Below, piece after piece: positions 1 to 5,754 of a stretch of 6,105 nt of DNA (positions within the stretch are counted from its first letter, which is position 1; each line of letters begins with the position of its first letter). The notes beneath the pieces were generated by a model. The model was given only the letters and a program-made list of their open reading frames with translations, was not told where the DNA came from and made no database searches. The DNA is from Clostridia bacterium (GTDB lineage Bacteria > Bacillota > Clostridia > Oscillospirales > Acutalibacteraceae). The position numbers and the translations under genes are program-made. The DNA is taken from NCBI GenBank assembly GCA_017442445.1, contig JAFRZS010000290.1, positions 1 through 6,105 of the forward strand, written 5' to 3'.

Positions 1-548
1 TGCTCGCTCCGCTTTACGGTGTGCCGATCATGAAATCCTATCCCTCAAAATACATACCTTGCGCTATCATCGGTCTTGCTCTCTCGGCTGTTCTCGTTCA
101 CTCCGTTATTGGAGAGATGTTTCTGGGCGCGCCTACCGTGCTGTACATCGTTTATGCGGTGATCATGGCGGTGCTTGTGTTCGTGTTTACGCAGGTTGAG
201 CCGTTCCTGATGTTCGCGCTTCGCCGCCGCATTGCCGACGACACCGTTCATGCGGCAGAGGAAGAAACAGAGACTGTTCCCGCCGTGAAAACGGAAGTAA
301 AAACCGAGTCTTCGGTTGCTTTGGCAGACGAGGAGAAAAATCCTCTTGCAAAGCTAAGCCCGAAGAAACGCGAGGTTGCAGAGCTTATCTGTCTTGGTTA
401 CACCAACAAGGATATTGCCAAAACCCTCGTTATCTCCGAGCATACTGTTAAAGACTACGTGAAAGATATCTATATTGCTCTTGAGGTTCACAGCCGTTTG
501 GAGCTTGCCACCCTTGTAAACAATTACCGCTTGGCAAACATGAAATAA
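1..548 (+). CDS. LuxR-type membrane-anchored transcriptional regulator, C-terminal part (5' truncated by window edge)
   Basis: The frame is open from the first complete codon at position 3 to the TAA at 546-548. A GTG at 21 could be a start, but no Shine-Dalgarno sequence precedes it and upstream codons read on as L-A-P-L-Y-G, so the gene almost certainly begins before the window. Counting from that GTG, two hydrophobic segments (about 11-31 and 38-58) look like the last membrane helices of a multi-pass protein. A charged Glu/Lys-rich linker (about 68-110) follows. A LuxR/GerE helix-turn-helix then occupies about 112-168, with the L-S-P-K-K-R-E start, G-Y-T-N-K-D-I-A core and S-E-H-T-V-K recognition helix typical of the family. 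Known members with this layout bind DNA while tethered to the membrane and respond to a signal there; the signal is unknown here. Base composition is visibly richer in G+C than the genes downstream. Regulator identity is secure. Regulation of the neighbouring esterases is only a possibility, because promoters and a terminator separate them. Confidence 0.85.
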   Translation, partial: LAPLYGVPIMKSYPSKYIPCAIIGLALSAVLVHSVIGEMFLGAPTVLYIVYAVIMAVLVFVFTQVEPFLMFALRRRIADDTVHAAEEETETVPAVKTEVKTESSVALADEEKNPLAKLSPKKREVAELICLGYTNKDIAKTLVISEHTVKDYVKDIYIALEVHSRLELATLVNNYRLANMK

Positions 549-643
549 CAAACTGAAGTCACGTTTGATTCTTACTTAGAGATTTAAATTTATATCAATA
601 TAAAAAGCAGACAACACCACAAAATTCAATCCGTTCATACTCA

Positions 644-680
644 CTTGTTAATTCAACACTTTTTATTTAACAAGACATTT
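644..680 (+). terminator. possible weak terminator of the LuxR-type gene
   Basis: A perfect 8-base inverted repeat (CTTGTTAA at 644-651, TTAACAAG at 667-674) has a 15-base loop and is followed by a run of six T at 677-682. The stem is AT-rich and the loop long, so the hairpin is weak. It lies about 95 bases after the LuxR stop codon and just before the next promoter, a sensible place for transcription to end. It could equally be a chance palindrome in AT-rich DNA. Confidence 0.3.
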
Positions 681-695
681 TTTGAAGAGACTGTT

Positions 696-724
696 TTGAC
701 AAGCATACATTCGTTCTGTATAAT
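696..724 (+). promoter_or_regulatory. perfect consensus vegetative sigma promoter of the 6S-like RNA
   Basis: TTGACA (696-701) and TATAAT (719-724) match the sigma-A/sigma-70 consensus exactly, with an ideal 17-base spacer. Transcription is expected to start near 731, which is almost exactly where the 5' strand of a long RNA closing stem begins (733). No ribosome site or credible reading frame follows, so the product should be a non-coding RNA. A promoter this strong fits an abundant housekeeping RNA. Confidence 0.85.
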
Positions 725-730
725 GATGTC

Positions 731-893
731 ACAAATTAAATATTAACTTTGTAGCGCGTAAGCGGAGCAATATTTATTGACTACCCAAGCACCGTATGAA
801 GATAAGAACAGAGGTGATCTGCCCTTATTTCATTCGGTGTTTTTCAAGACTACACTAAGGGGATTTCTTGCTGTAAAATTACGATTAGTTTCT
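731..893 (+). ncRNA. ssrS: probable 6S RNA (RNA polymerase-binding regulator)
   Basis: The transcript from the 696-724 promoter folds into three parts, worked out by hand. (1) A closing stem pairs 733-755 with 870-891, including the unbroken 8-pair block 748-755/870-877. (2) A large open central region lies between 756-786 and 843-869. (3) A long terminal hairpin spans 787-842 with about 22 pairs (787-794/835-842, 796-800/829-833, 802-806/824-828, 809-812/818-821) and a five-base loop. A rod with a central bubble is the 6S RNA architecture, which mimics an open promoter and binds housekeeping RNA polymerase in stationary phase. The bubble's 5' strand carries GAGCAATATTT (766-776), close to GAGCCGATATTT in E. 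coli 6S as I remember it, and an upstream CG-AAGCGG element (757-765) is also shared. The 755-764 segment could instead form a small CGC-GTAA-GCG hairpin. The primary transcript may run to the terminator near 942 (about 212 bases). The structure is seen; the 6S name is inferred and needs a covariance-model search. Confidence 0.62.
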
Positions 894-908
894 ATATGAA
901 ATTAAAGA

Positions 909-943
909 GGATGTGAATGATGATATTTCACATCCTTATTTTT
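909..943 (+). terminator. intrinsic terminator after the 6S-like RNA
   Basis: A perfect 9-pair stem (GGATGTGAA at 909-917, TTCACATCC at 927-935), extendable by A908-T936, has a 9-base loop. It is followed by TTATTTTTT (936-944). It lies 18 bases beyond the end of the RNA's closing stem and ahead of the next promoter, so it separates the RNA unit from the esterase operon. Confidence 0.8.
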
Positions 944-957
944 TGCATATTTTCTTA

Positions 958-986
958 TTGACAATATTTACTTTACATATTATAAT
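958..986 (+). promoter_or_regulatory. perfect consensus vegetative promoter of the esterase operon
   Basis: TTGACA (958-963) and TATAAT (981-986) are exact consensus with a 17-base spacer. The expected start is near 993, giving a leader of only about 26 bases before the ATG at 1019. That leaves no room for a riboswitch or attenuator. The operon would be expressed strongly unless a repressor acts; no clear operator palindrome is visible around the promoter. Confidence 0.85.
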
Positions 987-1018
987 TAAAAGTAGTAAAT
1001 TGGGTGTAGGTGGGTTTA

Positions 1019-1903
1019 ATGGTTAAAAGAATAATTGCTATAGTGACGAGTCTTGTAGTATTTGTTACAAGTTTAGTTGCAATTTTTACGGCACCGAGAA
1101 GTTATGAATACAGGGATTTGGTTTACGGAGAACATCAGCGCCATGTACTTGATCTTTATATTCCGATGAGAAATGACGGTGAAGTCGGTCTTGTATTCTT
1201 TATTCACGGCGGCGGTTTTATCTCGGGTGACAAAGCGGGTTATCTGGAGCAGATTCAGGAAATCGCAAATAAAAAGAAATTTGCAACAGCGGCGATGAAT
1301 TACCGATACCTTGGCAAAGATGTTGATATAAACGATATCCTTGATGATATTGACCTTGCCTTGAAATGTGTCAAGGATAAGGCACAGGAACAAGGAGTGA
1401 ATATTAACAAGGTTGTACTTAGAGGATATTCGGCAGGCGGACATTTATCAATGTTATACGGATATTCGAAAGCGGAAACTGCACCGATAAAACCGGTTGC
1501 AGTAGTTACAGATTGCGGCGGGCCGGTTGATTTTACGGACATAGCGTTTTACCGGCAAAGCGCATGGATGAATCCCGATGCGATGGCTGAGCACATGTCG
1601 ATGGCTTGCGGAAAAAGTTTTACACTTGATACAATTGACTCAGCAAGGGAAGAACTTTTAAAAGTTTCTCCTATTACATATGTAAATGAAGATACTGTGC
1701 CGACTCTTATGAGTTACGGAATGAAGGATGAAATTATTCTTTATTCACATGCGCAGATGCTTCATAACAAACTTTTTGAGTGTGGTGTAAAGTGCGATTT
1801 GGTTTCATATCCCAATTCTGGACACGGTCTTGAAGGAGATAAGAACAATCGTAGGAAAACAGAAATGCTCTTTGAAGAGTATTGTGAAACGTATCTTAAA
1901 TAA
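1019..1903 (+). CDS. alpha/beta-hydrolase esterase (HSL/acetyl-esterase type), first of three tandem paralogues
   Basis: A 294-residue carboxylesterase-type alpha/beta-hydrolase. The oxyanion-hole motif HGGG is at 63-66, the nucleophile elbow is G-Y-S-A-G-G with Ser138, and the likely acid and base are Asp237 (Y-G-M-K-D) and His269 (N-S-G-H-G). Such enzymes hydrolyse short acyl or aryl esters, including acetyl or feruloyl groups on plant glycans; substrate cannot be read from sequence. Residues 4-24 form one hydrophobic segment after M-V-K-R with no good cleavage site (Pro follows Thr-Ala), so an outward-facing membrane-anchored protein is likely. I chose ATG 1019 over the in-frame GTG at 1010: the third paralogue begins at the equivalent M-L-K-R, giving equal lengths, and AGGTGGG at 1008-1014 serves as ribosome site, though only 4 bases away. 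It is first in the operon, 28 bases before the second paralogue. The family is secure; activity on a lactone, glycoside ester or drug-like ester is equally possible. Confidence 0.88.
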   Translation: MVKRIIAIVTSLVVFVTSLVAIFTAPRSYEYRDLVYGEHQRHVLDLYIPMRNDGEVGLVFFIHGGGFISGDKAGYLEQIQEIANKKKFATAAMNYRYLGKDVDINDILDDIDLALKCVKDKAQEQGVNINKVVLRGYSAGGHLSMLYGYSKAETAPIKPVAVVTDCGGPVDFTDIAFYRQSAWMNPDAMAEHMSMACGKSFTLDTIDSAREELLKVSPITYVNEDTVPTLMSYGMKDEIILYSHAQMLHNKLFECGVKCDLVSYPNSGHGLEGDKNNRRKTEMLFEEYCETYLK

Positions 1904-1931
1904 ATTTAAGTGATAAACAGGAGGATTTATT

Positions 1932-2828
1932 ATGTTCAAAAAAGTTTTGTCTGTTATTGTCAGCATCTCACTTGTACTGGCACTTTCCTTTACAAGTTAT
2001 GCAGGAATTGTTGGAGATACAGGAGATGCTTGCGTTTTTTCTGAGTCTTACGGAACTCACGAACGCCAGAAATATGAGATCTTCATGCCTTGGGAACATG
2101 ACGCTGATTTCGGTGTTGTTCTTTTTATCCACGGTGGTGCGTATACATCCGGTGATAAATCAGGTTACTGGGAGCAGTGCGAAAAGCTTTCATCTCAGGG
2201 ATATGCAGCTGCTACAATGAACTACCGTTATAAGAGCGCGGATATTTCGCTTAATGATATTCTCGATGACATCGATGCTTGTCTGGAGTCAATAAAAGAT
2301 TTAGGCGCAGCATGGGGTATCAACATCAGCAAAGTGCTTCTCAGAGGTTATTCTGCAGGTGGTCACTTGGCTATGTTATATGCATACTCAAGAAAAGATA
2401 CATCTCCCATCCCGGTCACAGCGTGTGTAAGTGACGCAGGCGGACCTGCTGACTGTACTGACCCGTATTTCTATCGCAACAATATTCTTTTTGATGCCGA
2501 AGGTGGCGCGGCTTTTATGTCAGAAGCATGTGATAAGTATTTCACATTCGCTACAAGAAACGATGCTAAAAAAGAACTCTTAGCAATTTCTCCGCTTACT
2601 TATATCGGTAAGGGAACAGTTCCGACTCTTTTAAGCTACGGTTATCTTGATACAATCATTCCTTATCAGCACGGTGCTGATTTGGCTGCTACTCTTTATA
2701 ACAACGGTTGCACACTTCACTTTGTTGAGTACGGAAACTCAGACCACAGTCTTAACAACGACTCCAAGAAGGAAAAGGAAACCGAAGAACTCTTCGAACA
2801 GTACGTTAAATATTTCGTTGGTACTTGA
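1932..2828 (+). CDS. secreted alpha/beta-hydrolase esterase, second tandem paralogue
   Basis: A 298-residue homologue of the genes on both sides, in the same alpha/beta-hydrolase esterase group. A textbook signal peptide covers residues 1-24: positive M-F-K-K, a hydrophobic core about 5-20, then T-S-Y-A with predicted cleavage before Gly25. The mature enzyme should therefore be released or loosely wall-associated, unlike its anchored neighbours. Motifs are HGGA at 67-70, G-Y-S-A-G-G with Ser141, Asp240 (Y-G-Y-L-D) and His272 (N-S-D-H-S). Blocks shared with the paralogues include N-D-I-L-D-D-I-D (108-115), the G-G-P segment (170-172) and S-P-L-T-Y (220-224). The start is firm: AGGAGG at 1919-1924 lies 7 bases before the ATG. 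Codon choice looks different from the first paralogue, with more GCT and TCT, hinting at a separate history rather than a very recent duplication. It probably removes acyl groups outside the cell; the true substrate is unknown. Confidence 0.88.
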   Translation: MFKKVLSVIVSISLVLALSFTSYAGIVGDTGDACVFSESYGTHERQKYEIFMPWEHDADFGVVLFIHGGAYTSGDKSGYWEQCEKLSSQGYAAATMNYRYKSADISLNDILDDIDACLESIKDLGAAWGINISKVLLRGYSAGGHLAMLYAYSRKDTSPIPVTACVSDAGGPADCTDPYFYRNNILFDAEGGAAFMSEACDKYFTFATRNDAKKELLAISPLTYIGKGTVPTLLSYGYLDTIIPYQHGADLAATLYNNGCTLHFVEYGNSDHSLNNDSKKEKETEELFEQYVKYFVGT

Positions 2829-2855
2829 TTGATTTTTGTTTTTTGAGGAAAGAGA

Positions 2856-3740
2856 ATGTTAAAAAGAATTATTGCATTGATAACAAGTCTTGTTATCGTT
2901 ATCACAGGTGTTTACAACTTTTTCTTCGTGCCGAAAAGCTATGAGTACAGAAATACAGCTTACGGCACTGAAGAACGCCAGATACTTGATTTGAATATTC
3001 CGATAGAAAATGACGGAGAAGTCGGTCTGGTACTTTTTATACATGGCGGCGCGTGGTTTATGGGCAGTAAGGATAACTATGACGAAGAAATAGAGTATAT
3101 GTCCAATCGTTTAGGTTATGCAGCTGCTGCGTTGAATTACCGTTATGTATCTGACACAATCACGATTCATGATATCCTTGACGATATTGACTTGTGTCTT
3201 GATTTTATAAAACAAAAAGGTGAGGAACACGGCGTTAAAATCAACAAAGTTATACTCACAGGAATTTCTGCAGGTGCACATCTGTCCTTGCTTTACGGAT
3301 ATTCAAAGGCTGATACAGCACCAATAAAACCCGCGGCAGTCATATCAAACTGCGGCCCTACAGATCTGACAATTGAAAGCTTTTATAAAGAAAGCGAAAC
3401 TTTTGATGAAGCATCTTCATGTTATCTTATGTCAAGATGTTCAGGAAAAAAATTTACATCTTATGCTGATATAGATATCGCAAGAGAAGAACTTCTGAAA
3501 ATTTCACCTATTACATATGTTAACGAAAATACTGTTCCTACAATAATAAATCATGGAATGAAGGATAAGACGGTTCCGTATTTAAATGCTGAAATGCTTG
3601 ATCAAAAACTTACAGAATGCGGAGTAACTCATGTTTTGAATCCGTATCCGGACTCAGGACACAATCTTGAAAATGATTTTATTGTTGATATAAAAGCGGA
3701 CAAATTGTTTGTTGAATATTGTAAAACTTATTTGGGTTAA
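2856..3740 (+). CDS. alpha/beta-hydrolase esterase, third tandem paralogue
   Basis: A 294-residue esterase, the same length as the first paralogue, with every catalytic residue at the same position: His63 of HGGA, Ser138, Asp237 (H-G-M-K-D) and His269 (D-S-G-H-N). The nucleophile elbow is G-I-S-A-G-A rather than G-Y-S-A-G-G, and the following segment reads N-C-G-P-T-D instead of C-G-G-P-V-D, so the active-site surroundings have drifted. The N-terminus (M-L-K-R, then hydrophobic about 4-25) resembles a signal anchor with no clear cleavage site. It is closer to the first gene than to the second across N-terminus, S-K-A-x-T-A-P-I-K-P and S-P-I-T-Y-V-N-E. The ATG is supported by GAGG at 2845-2848, 7 bases upstream, and lies 27 bases after the previous stop. 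It is expected to act at the outer membrane face on an acyl ester; specificity may differ from its siblings. Confidence 0.87.
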   Translation: MLKRIIALITSLVIVITGVYNFFFVPKSYEYRNTAYGTEERQILDLNIPIENDGEVGLVLFIHGGAWFMGSKDNYDEEIEYMSNRLGYAAAALNYRYVSDTITIHDILDDIDLCLDFIKQKGEEHGVKINKVILTGISAGAHLSLLYGYSKADTAPIKPAAVISNCGPTDLTIESFYKESETFDEASSCYLMSRCSGKKFTSYADIDIAREELLKISPITYVNENTVPTIINHGMKDKTVPYLNAEMLDQKLTECGVTHVLNPYPDSGHNLENDFIVDIKADKLFVEYCKTYLG

Positions 3741-3758
3741 GGGAAGGAATGCAGAATT

Positions 3759-4589
3759 ATGTATATGAAATTAAAAGACGGCAAGTCAAAGGTTCTTACA
3801 CTCAGTTATGATGACGGTGTTGTTCAGGATATAAGACTTATTGATATCATGAATAAGCATGGTATCAAAGGCACATTTAATATCAATTCTGCATTATACC
3901 GTCCGGAAGATGTAGTCAGAGAAAAATATTACGGAAGACTGAAGCTTTCTGAAGCCAAGGAGCTTTTTAAAAATTCACCTCATGAAGTTGCGGTTCATGC
4001 TTATACACATCCGTTTCTTGAAAAGATGAAAACTGATGAAGTTCTTGTTGAAATACTTGAAGACAGAAAAGCTATAGAAAGAGATTACGGAGTAATTGCT
4101 CGCGGTATGGCATATCCCTTCGGAACATATAGTGATGCAGTTGTAGATGCTCTCCAAAAGTGTGGTATATGTTATTCGAGAACTGTAAAATCAACTGAGA
4201 ATTTTGGGTTTCCTGAAAATTGGCTTACACTTCATCCTACTTGCCATCATAATTGTAAAAATCTTATGACATTGGCAAAGAAATTTGTTGAGGAAAATTC
4301 TCGTTATCCGAGTGATAATTGGATGTTCTATCTCTGGGGTCACAGTTATGAATTTGATAACAACGATAACTGGAATGTAATTGAAGAGTTTTGTGAATAC
4401 ATCGGCGGAAAAGATGACATCTGGTACGCTACAAACATAGAAATTTATGATTATATAAAAGCGTACGAGAGTCTTCAGACAAGTGTTGATAAGACTATTG
4501 TTCATAATCCAACATCAATTGATGTGTGGTTTTTACAAAGCGGAAAAACATATTGCGTAAAAGCAGGAGAAACAATATACATAAAATAA
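3759..4589 (+). CDS. polysaccharide deacetylase-like protein (NodB/CE4 fold)
   Basis: A 276-residue NodB-homology protein. CE4 enzymes are metal-dependent and remove N- or O-acetyl groups from chitin oligomers, peptidoglycan or xylan. Motif 1 is S-Y-D-D-G with Asp18 (predicted catalytic base) and Asp19 (metal). Motif 2 is H-A-Y-T-H-P with metal ligands His80 and His84. Motif 3 is R-G-M-A-Y-P-F-G (115-122). A later W-G-H-S-Y-E-F (His195) may supply the motif 5 histidine. Deviations from the usual T-F-D-D-G and H-S-x-x-H place it in a divergent branch. There is no signal peptide, so it is predicted cytoplasmic, unlike typical wall or xylan deacetylases. Residues about 235-276 add a small beta-rich tail. 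AAGGAA at 3744-3749 lies 9 bases before ATG 3759; the alternative ATG at 3765 is too far away. The gene starts 18 bases after the third esterase and ends the operon. Deacetylation of imported sugars or small glycosides is a plausible role. Confidence 0.83.
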   Translation: MYMKLKDGKSKVLTLSYDDGVVQDIRLIDIMNKHGIKGTFNINSALYRPEDVVREKYYGRLKLSEAKELFKNSPHEVAVHAYTHPFLEKMKTDEVLVEILEDRKAIERDYGVIARGMAYPFGTYSDAVVDALQKCGICYSRTVKSTENFGFPENWLTLHPTCHHNCKNLMTLAKKFVEENSRYPSDNWMFYLWGHSYEFDNNDNWNVIEEFCEYIGGKDDIWYATNIEIYDYIKAYESLQTSVDKTIVHNPTSIDVWFLQSGKTYCVKAGETIYIK

Positions 4590-4594
4590 TTGAA

Positions 4595-4638
4595 TCCCAC
4601 TCTTTTATTAAAGGGTGGGAATTTTCATTATTTTTATA
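4595..4638 (+). terminator. strong intrinsic terminator closing the esterase operon
   Basis: An 11-pair stem (4595-4605 with 4610-4620), GC-rich at the base (TCCCAC/GTGGGA) and containing one T-G wobble, has a TATT loop. It is followed by ATTTTCATTATTTTTAT. It starts 6 bases after the deacetylase stop, so the four upstream genes form one unit and the SGNH gene needs its own promoter. Confidence 0.88.
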
Positions 4639-4656
4639 TACTTTTATTTTAATCTG

Positions 4657-4665
4657 TGATATAAT
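4657..4665 (+). promoter_or_regulatory. extended -10 promoter of the SGNH hydrolase unit
   Basis: TGATATAAT combines a perfect TATAAT (4660-4665) with the TG extension at 4657-4658. No good -35 box sits 17 bases upstream (TATACT at 4637-4642), as is usual for extended -10 promoters. Transcription would start near 4670-4672, only about 15 bases before the ATG, so the ribosome site AGAGGTG (4671-4677) would be at the very 5' end of the message. Confidence 0.65.
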
Positions 4666-4685
4666 GCACAAGAGGTGATAATATT

Positions 4686-5750
4686 ATGAATATTGCAAAA
4701 ATCGACAATAACTTTAAAGTTGAAACCCATATACAAAAAGATAATATAAAATTTTACGATGTGAAAGCAGAGCCGTTCAAGGTTTACGGTGTGTTTCATC
4801 AGGGCGGTAAATTCAGAAGAATGCCCGAAGATGTTGCAGCAAAAGTCAGCGACGGTGTAAATTACCTTCATTCAAATACCGCAGGTGGCAGAGTTCGTTT
4901 TAAAACTGACAGTAAGTATGTTGCTATTTATACGAAAATGTCAAATGTGGGTAAGATGCCGCACTTTGCATTGACTGGATCTGCGGGTTTTGATTTGTAT
5001 GTGCGTATTGATGGAGAGGACAGATACATCGGTTCATATAGACCGCCTTTCGAAATTACGGACGGCTATGAAAGTATAATTGAATTTGATGATGAGCAGA
5101 TGCGTGAAATTACAATAAACTTTCCGCTTTACAGTGATGTGAATGAGTTATATATAGGTTTGAGTGATGAAGCTCATATTTTTGAAGCGGATAATTATAA
5201 ATACGAAAAACCGATTGTATATTACGGTTCATCAATCACGCAAGGCGGATGCGCTTCAAGACCGGGTAATTCTTATCAGGCGATTATTACAAGAAGGTTT
5301 GATATTGACCATATAAATCTCGGTTTTTCAGGTAACGCAAAGGCTGAAGATACGATGGCAGAGTATATAAAATCACTTGATATGTCAATTTTTGTTTATG
5401 ACTATGACCACAATTCACCCAATTGTGAACATTACGAAAAAACACACGAAAAGATGTTTAAAACAATCCGTGAAGCACATCCTGATATCCCGATTATAAT
5501 GATGTCGCGCCCTAATCATTATCTTAACGAAGGTATGAAGAAACGCGTTGAGATAATGAAGAAGACATATAAAAATGCTAAAGCAAACGGTGATAATAAT
5601 GTTTATTTCCTCACGGGAGAAAACTTAACTGTTTTGTGTAAAAATGAGGGTACGGTTGATAATGTGCATCCGAATGATTTTGGGTTTGCATCAATGGCGG
5701 CAGCGCTCGGAGATTTACTTGAAAATGAAATATTTAATTTAAAGGAATGA
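4686..5750 (+). CDS. SGNH/GDSL-family hydrolase with N-terminal GxDLY domain
   Basis: A 354-residue two-domain protein. The N-terminal half (about 25-170) is beta-rich and contains G-F-D-L-Y (101-105), the signature after which the GxDLY domain is named. The C-terminal half (about 175-350) is an SGNH hydrolase. Block I is Y-G-S-S-I-T-Q-G with nucleophile Ser183; block II is N-L-G-F-S-G-N (211-217), giving oxyanion Gly213. The block III Asn is probably Asn243 in D-Y-D-H-N-S-P. Block V is D-N-V-H-P with Asp325 and His328. SGNH enzymes deacylate sugars, lipids or glycans; the GxDLY group is often carbohydrate-linked but poorly characterised. No signal peptide is present, so a cytoplasmic location is likely. 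AGAGGTG at 4671-4677 lies 8 bases before the ATG. The stop is 4 bases before the next gene's start, indicating co-transcription and probable translational coupling. Fold assignment is firm; substrate is unknown. Confidence 0.88.
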   Translation: MNIAKIDNNFKVETHIQKDNIKFYDVKAEPFKVYGVFHQGGKFRRMPEDVAAKVSDGVNYLHSNTAGGRVRFKTDSKYVAIYTKMSNVGKMPHFALTGSAGFDLYVRIDGEDRYIGSYRPPFEITDGYESIIEFDDEQMREITINFPLYSDVNELYIGLSDEAHIFEADNYKYEKPIVYYGSSITQGGCASRPGNSYQAIITRRFDIDHINLGFSGNAKAEDTMAEYIKSLDMSIFVYDYDHNSPNCEHYEKTHEKMFKTIREAHPDIPIIMMSRPNHYLNEGMKKRVEIMKKTYKNAKANGDNNVYFLTGENLTVLCKNEGTVDNVHPNDFGFASMAAALGDLLENEIFNLKE

Positions 5751-5754
5751 TATC

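Noticed and set aside
354..551. Minus-strand open frame opposite the LuxR helix-turn-helix
   Set aside because: Shadow of the real gene: no ribosome site or promoter, and the + strand frame has clear family motifs.
589..604. Palindrome TTTATAT-CA-ATATAAA, possible operator or hairpin
   Set aside because: Pure A/T apart from one base, loop too short for a stable hairpin and no T-run; expected by chance in such AT-rich intergenic DNA.
1010..1018. GTG at 1010 as start of the first esterase
   Set aside because: It lies inside the only ribosome-site-like sequence, and the third paralogue starts at the position equivalent to ATG 1019.
696..1018. Riboswitch or T-box controlling the esterase operon
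   Set aside because: The structured RNA is followed by its own terminator and a separate perfect promoter, so the esterase message has only a ~26-base leader; no T-box specifier or known aptamer core was recognised.
1073..1542. Minus-strand open frames opposite the first esterase
   Set aside because: They overlap a gene with an intact catalytic motif set and show no recognisable domain or ribosome site.
1957..2220. Second + strand frame inside the second esterase
   Set aside because: Out-of-frame shadow with no ribosome site; the main frame contains the signal peptide and catalytic motifs.
4191..4505. 104-codon minus-strand open frame opposite the deacetylase
   Set aside because: Low-complexity Ile/Phe/Asn-rich translation typical of an antisense shadow, with no supporting signals.
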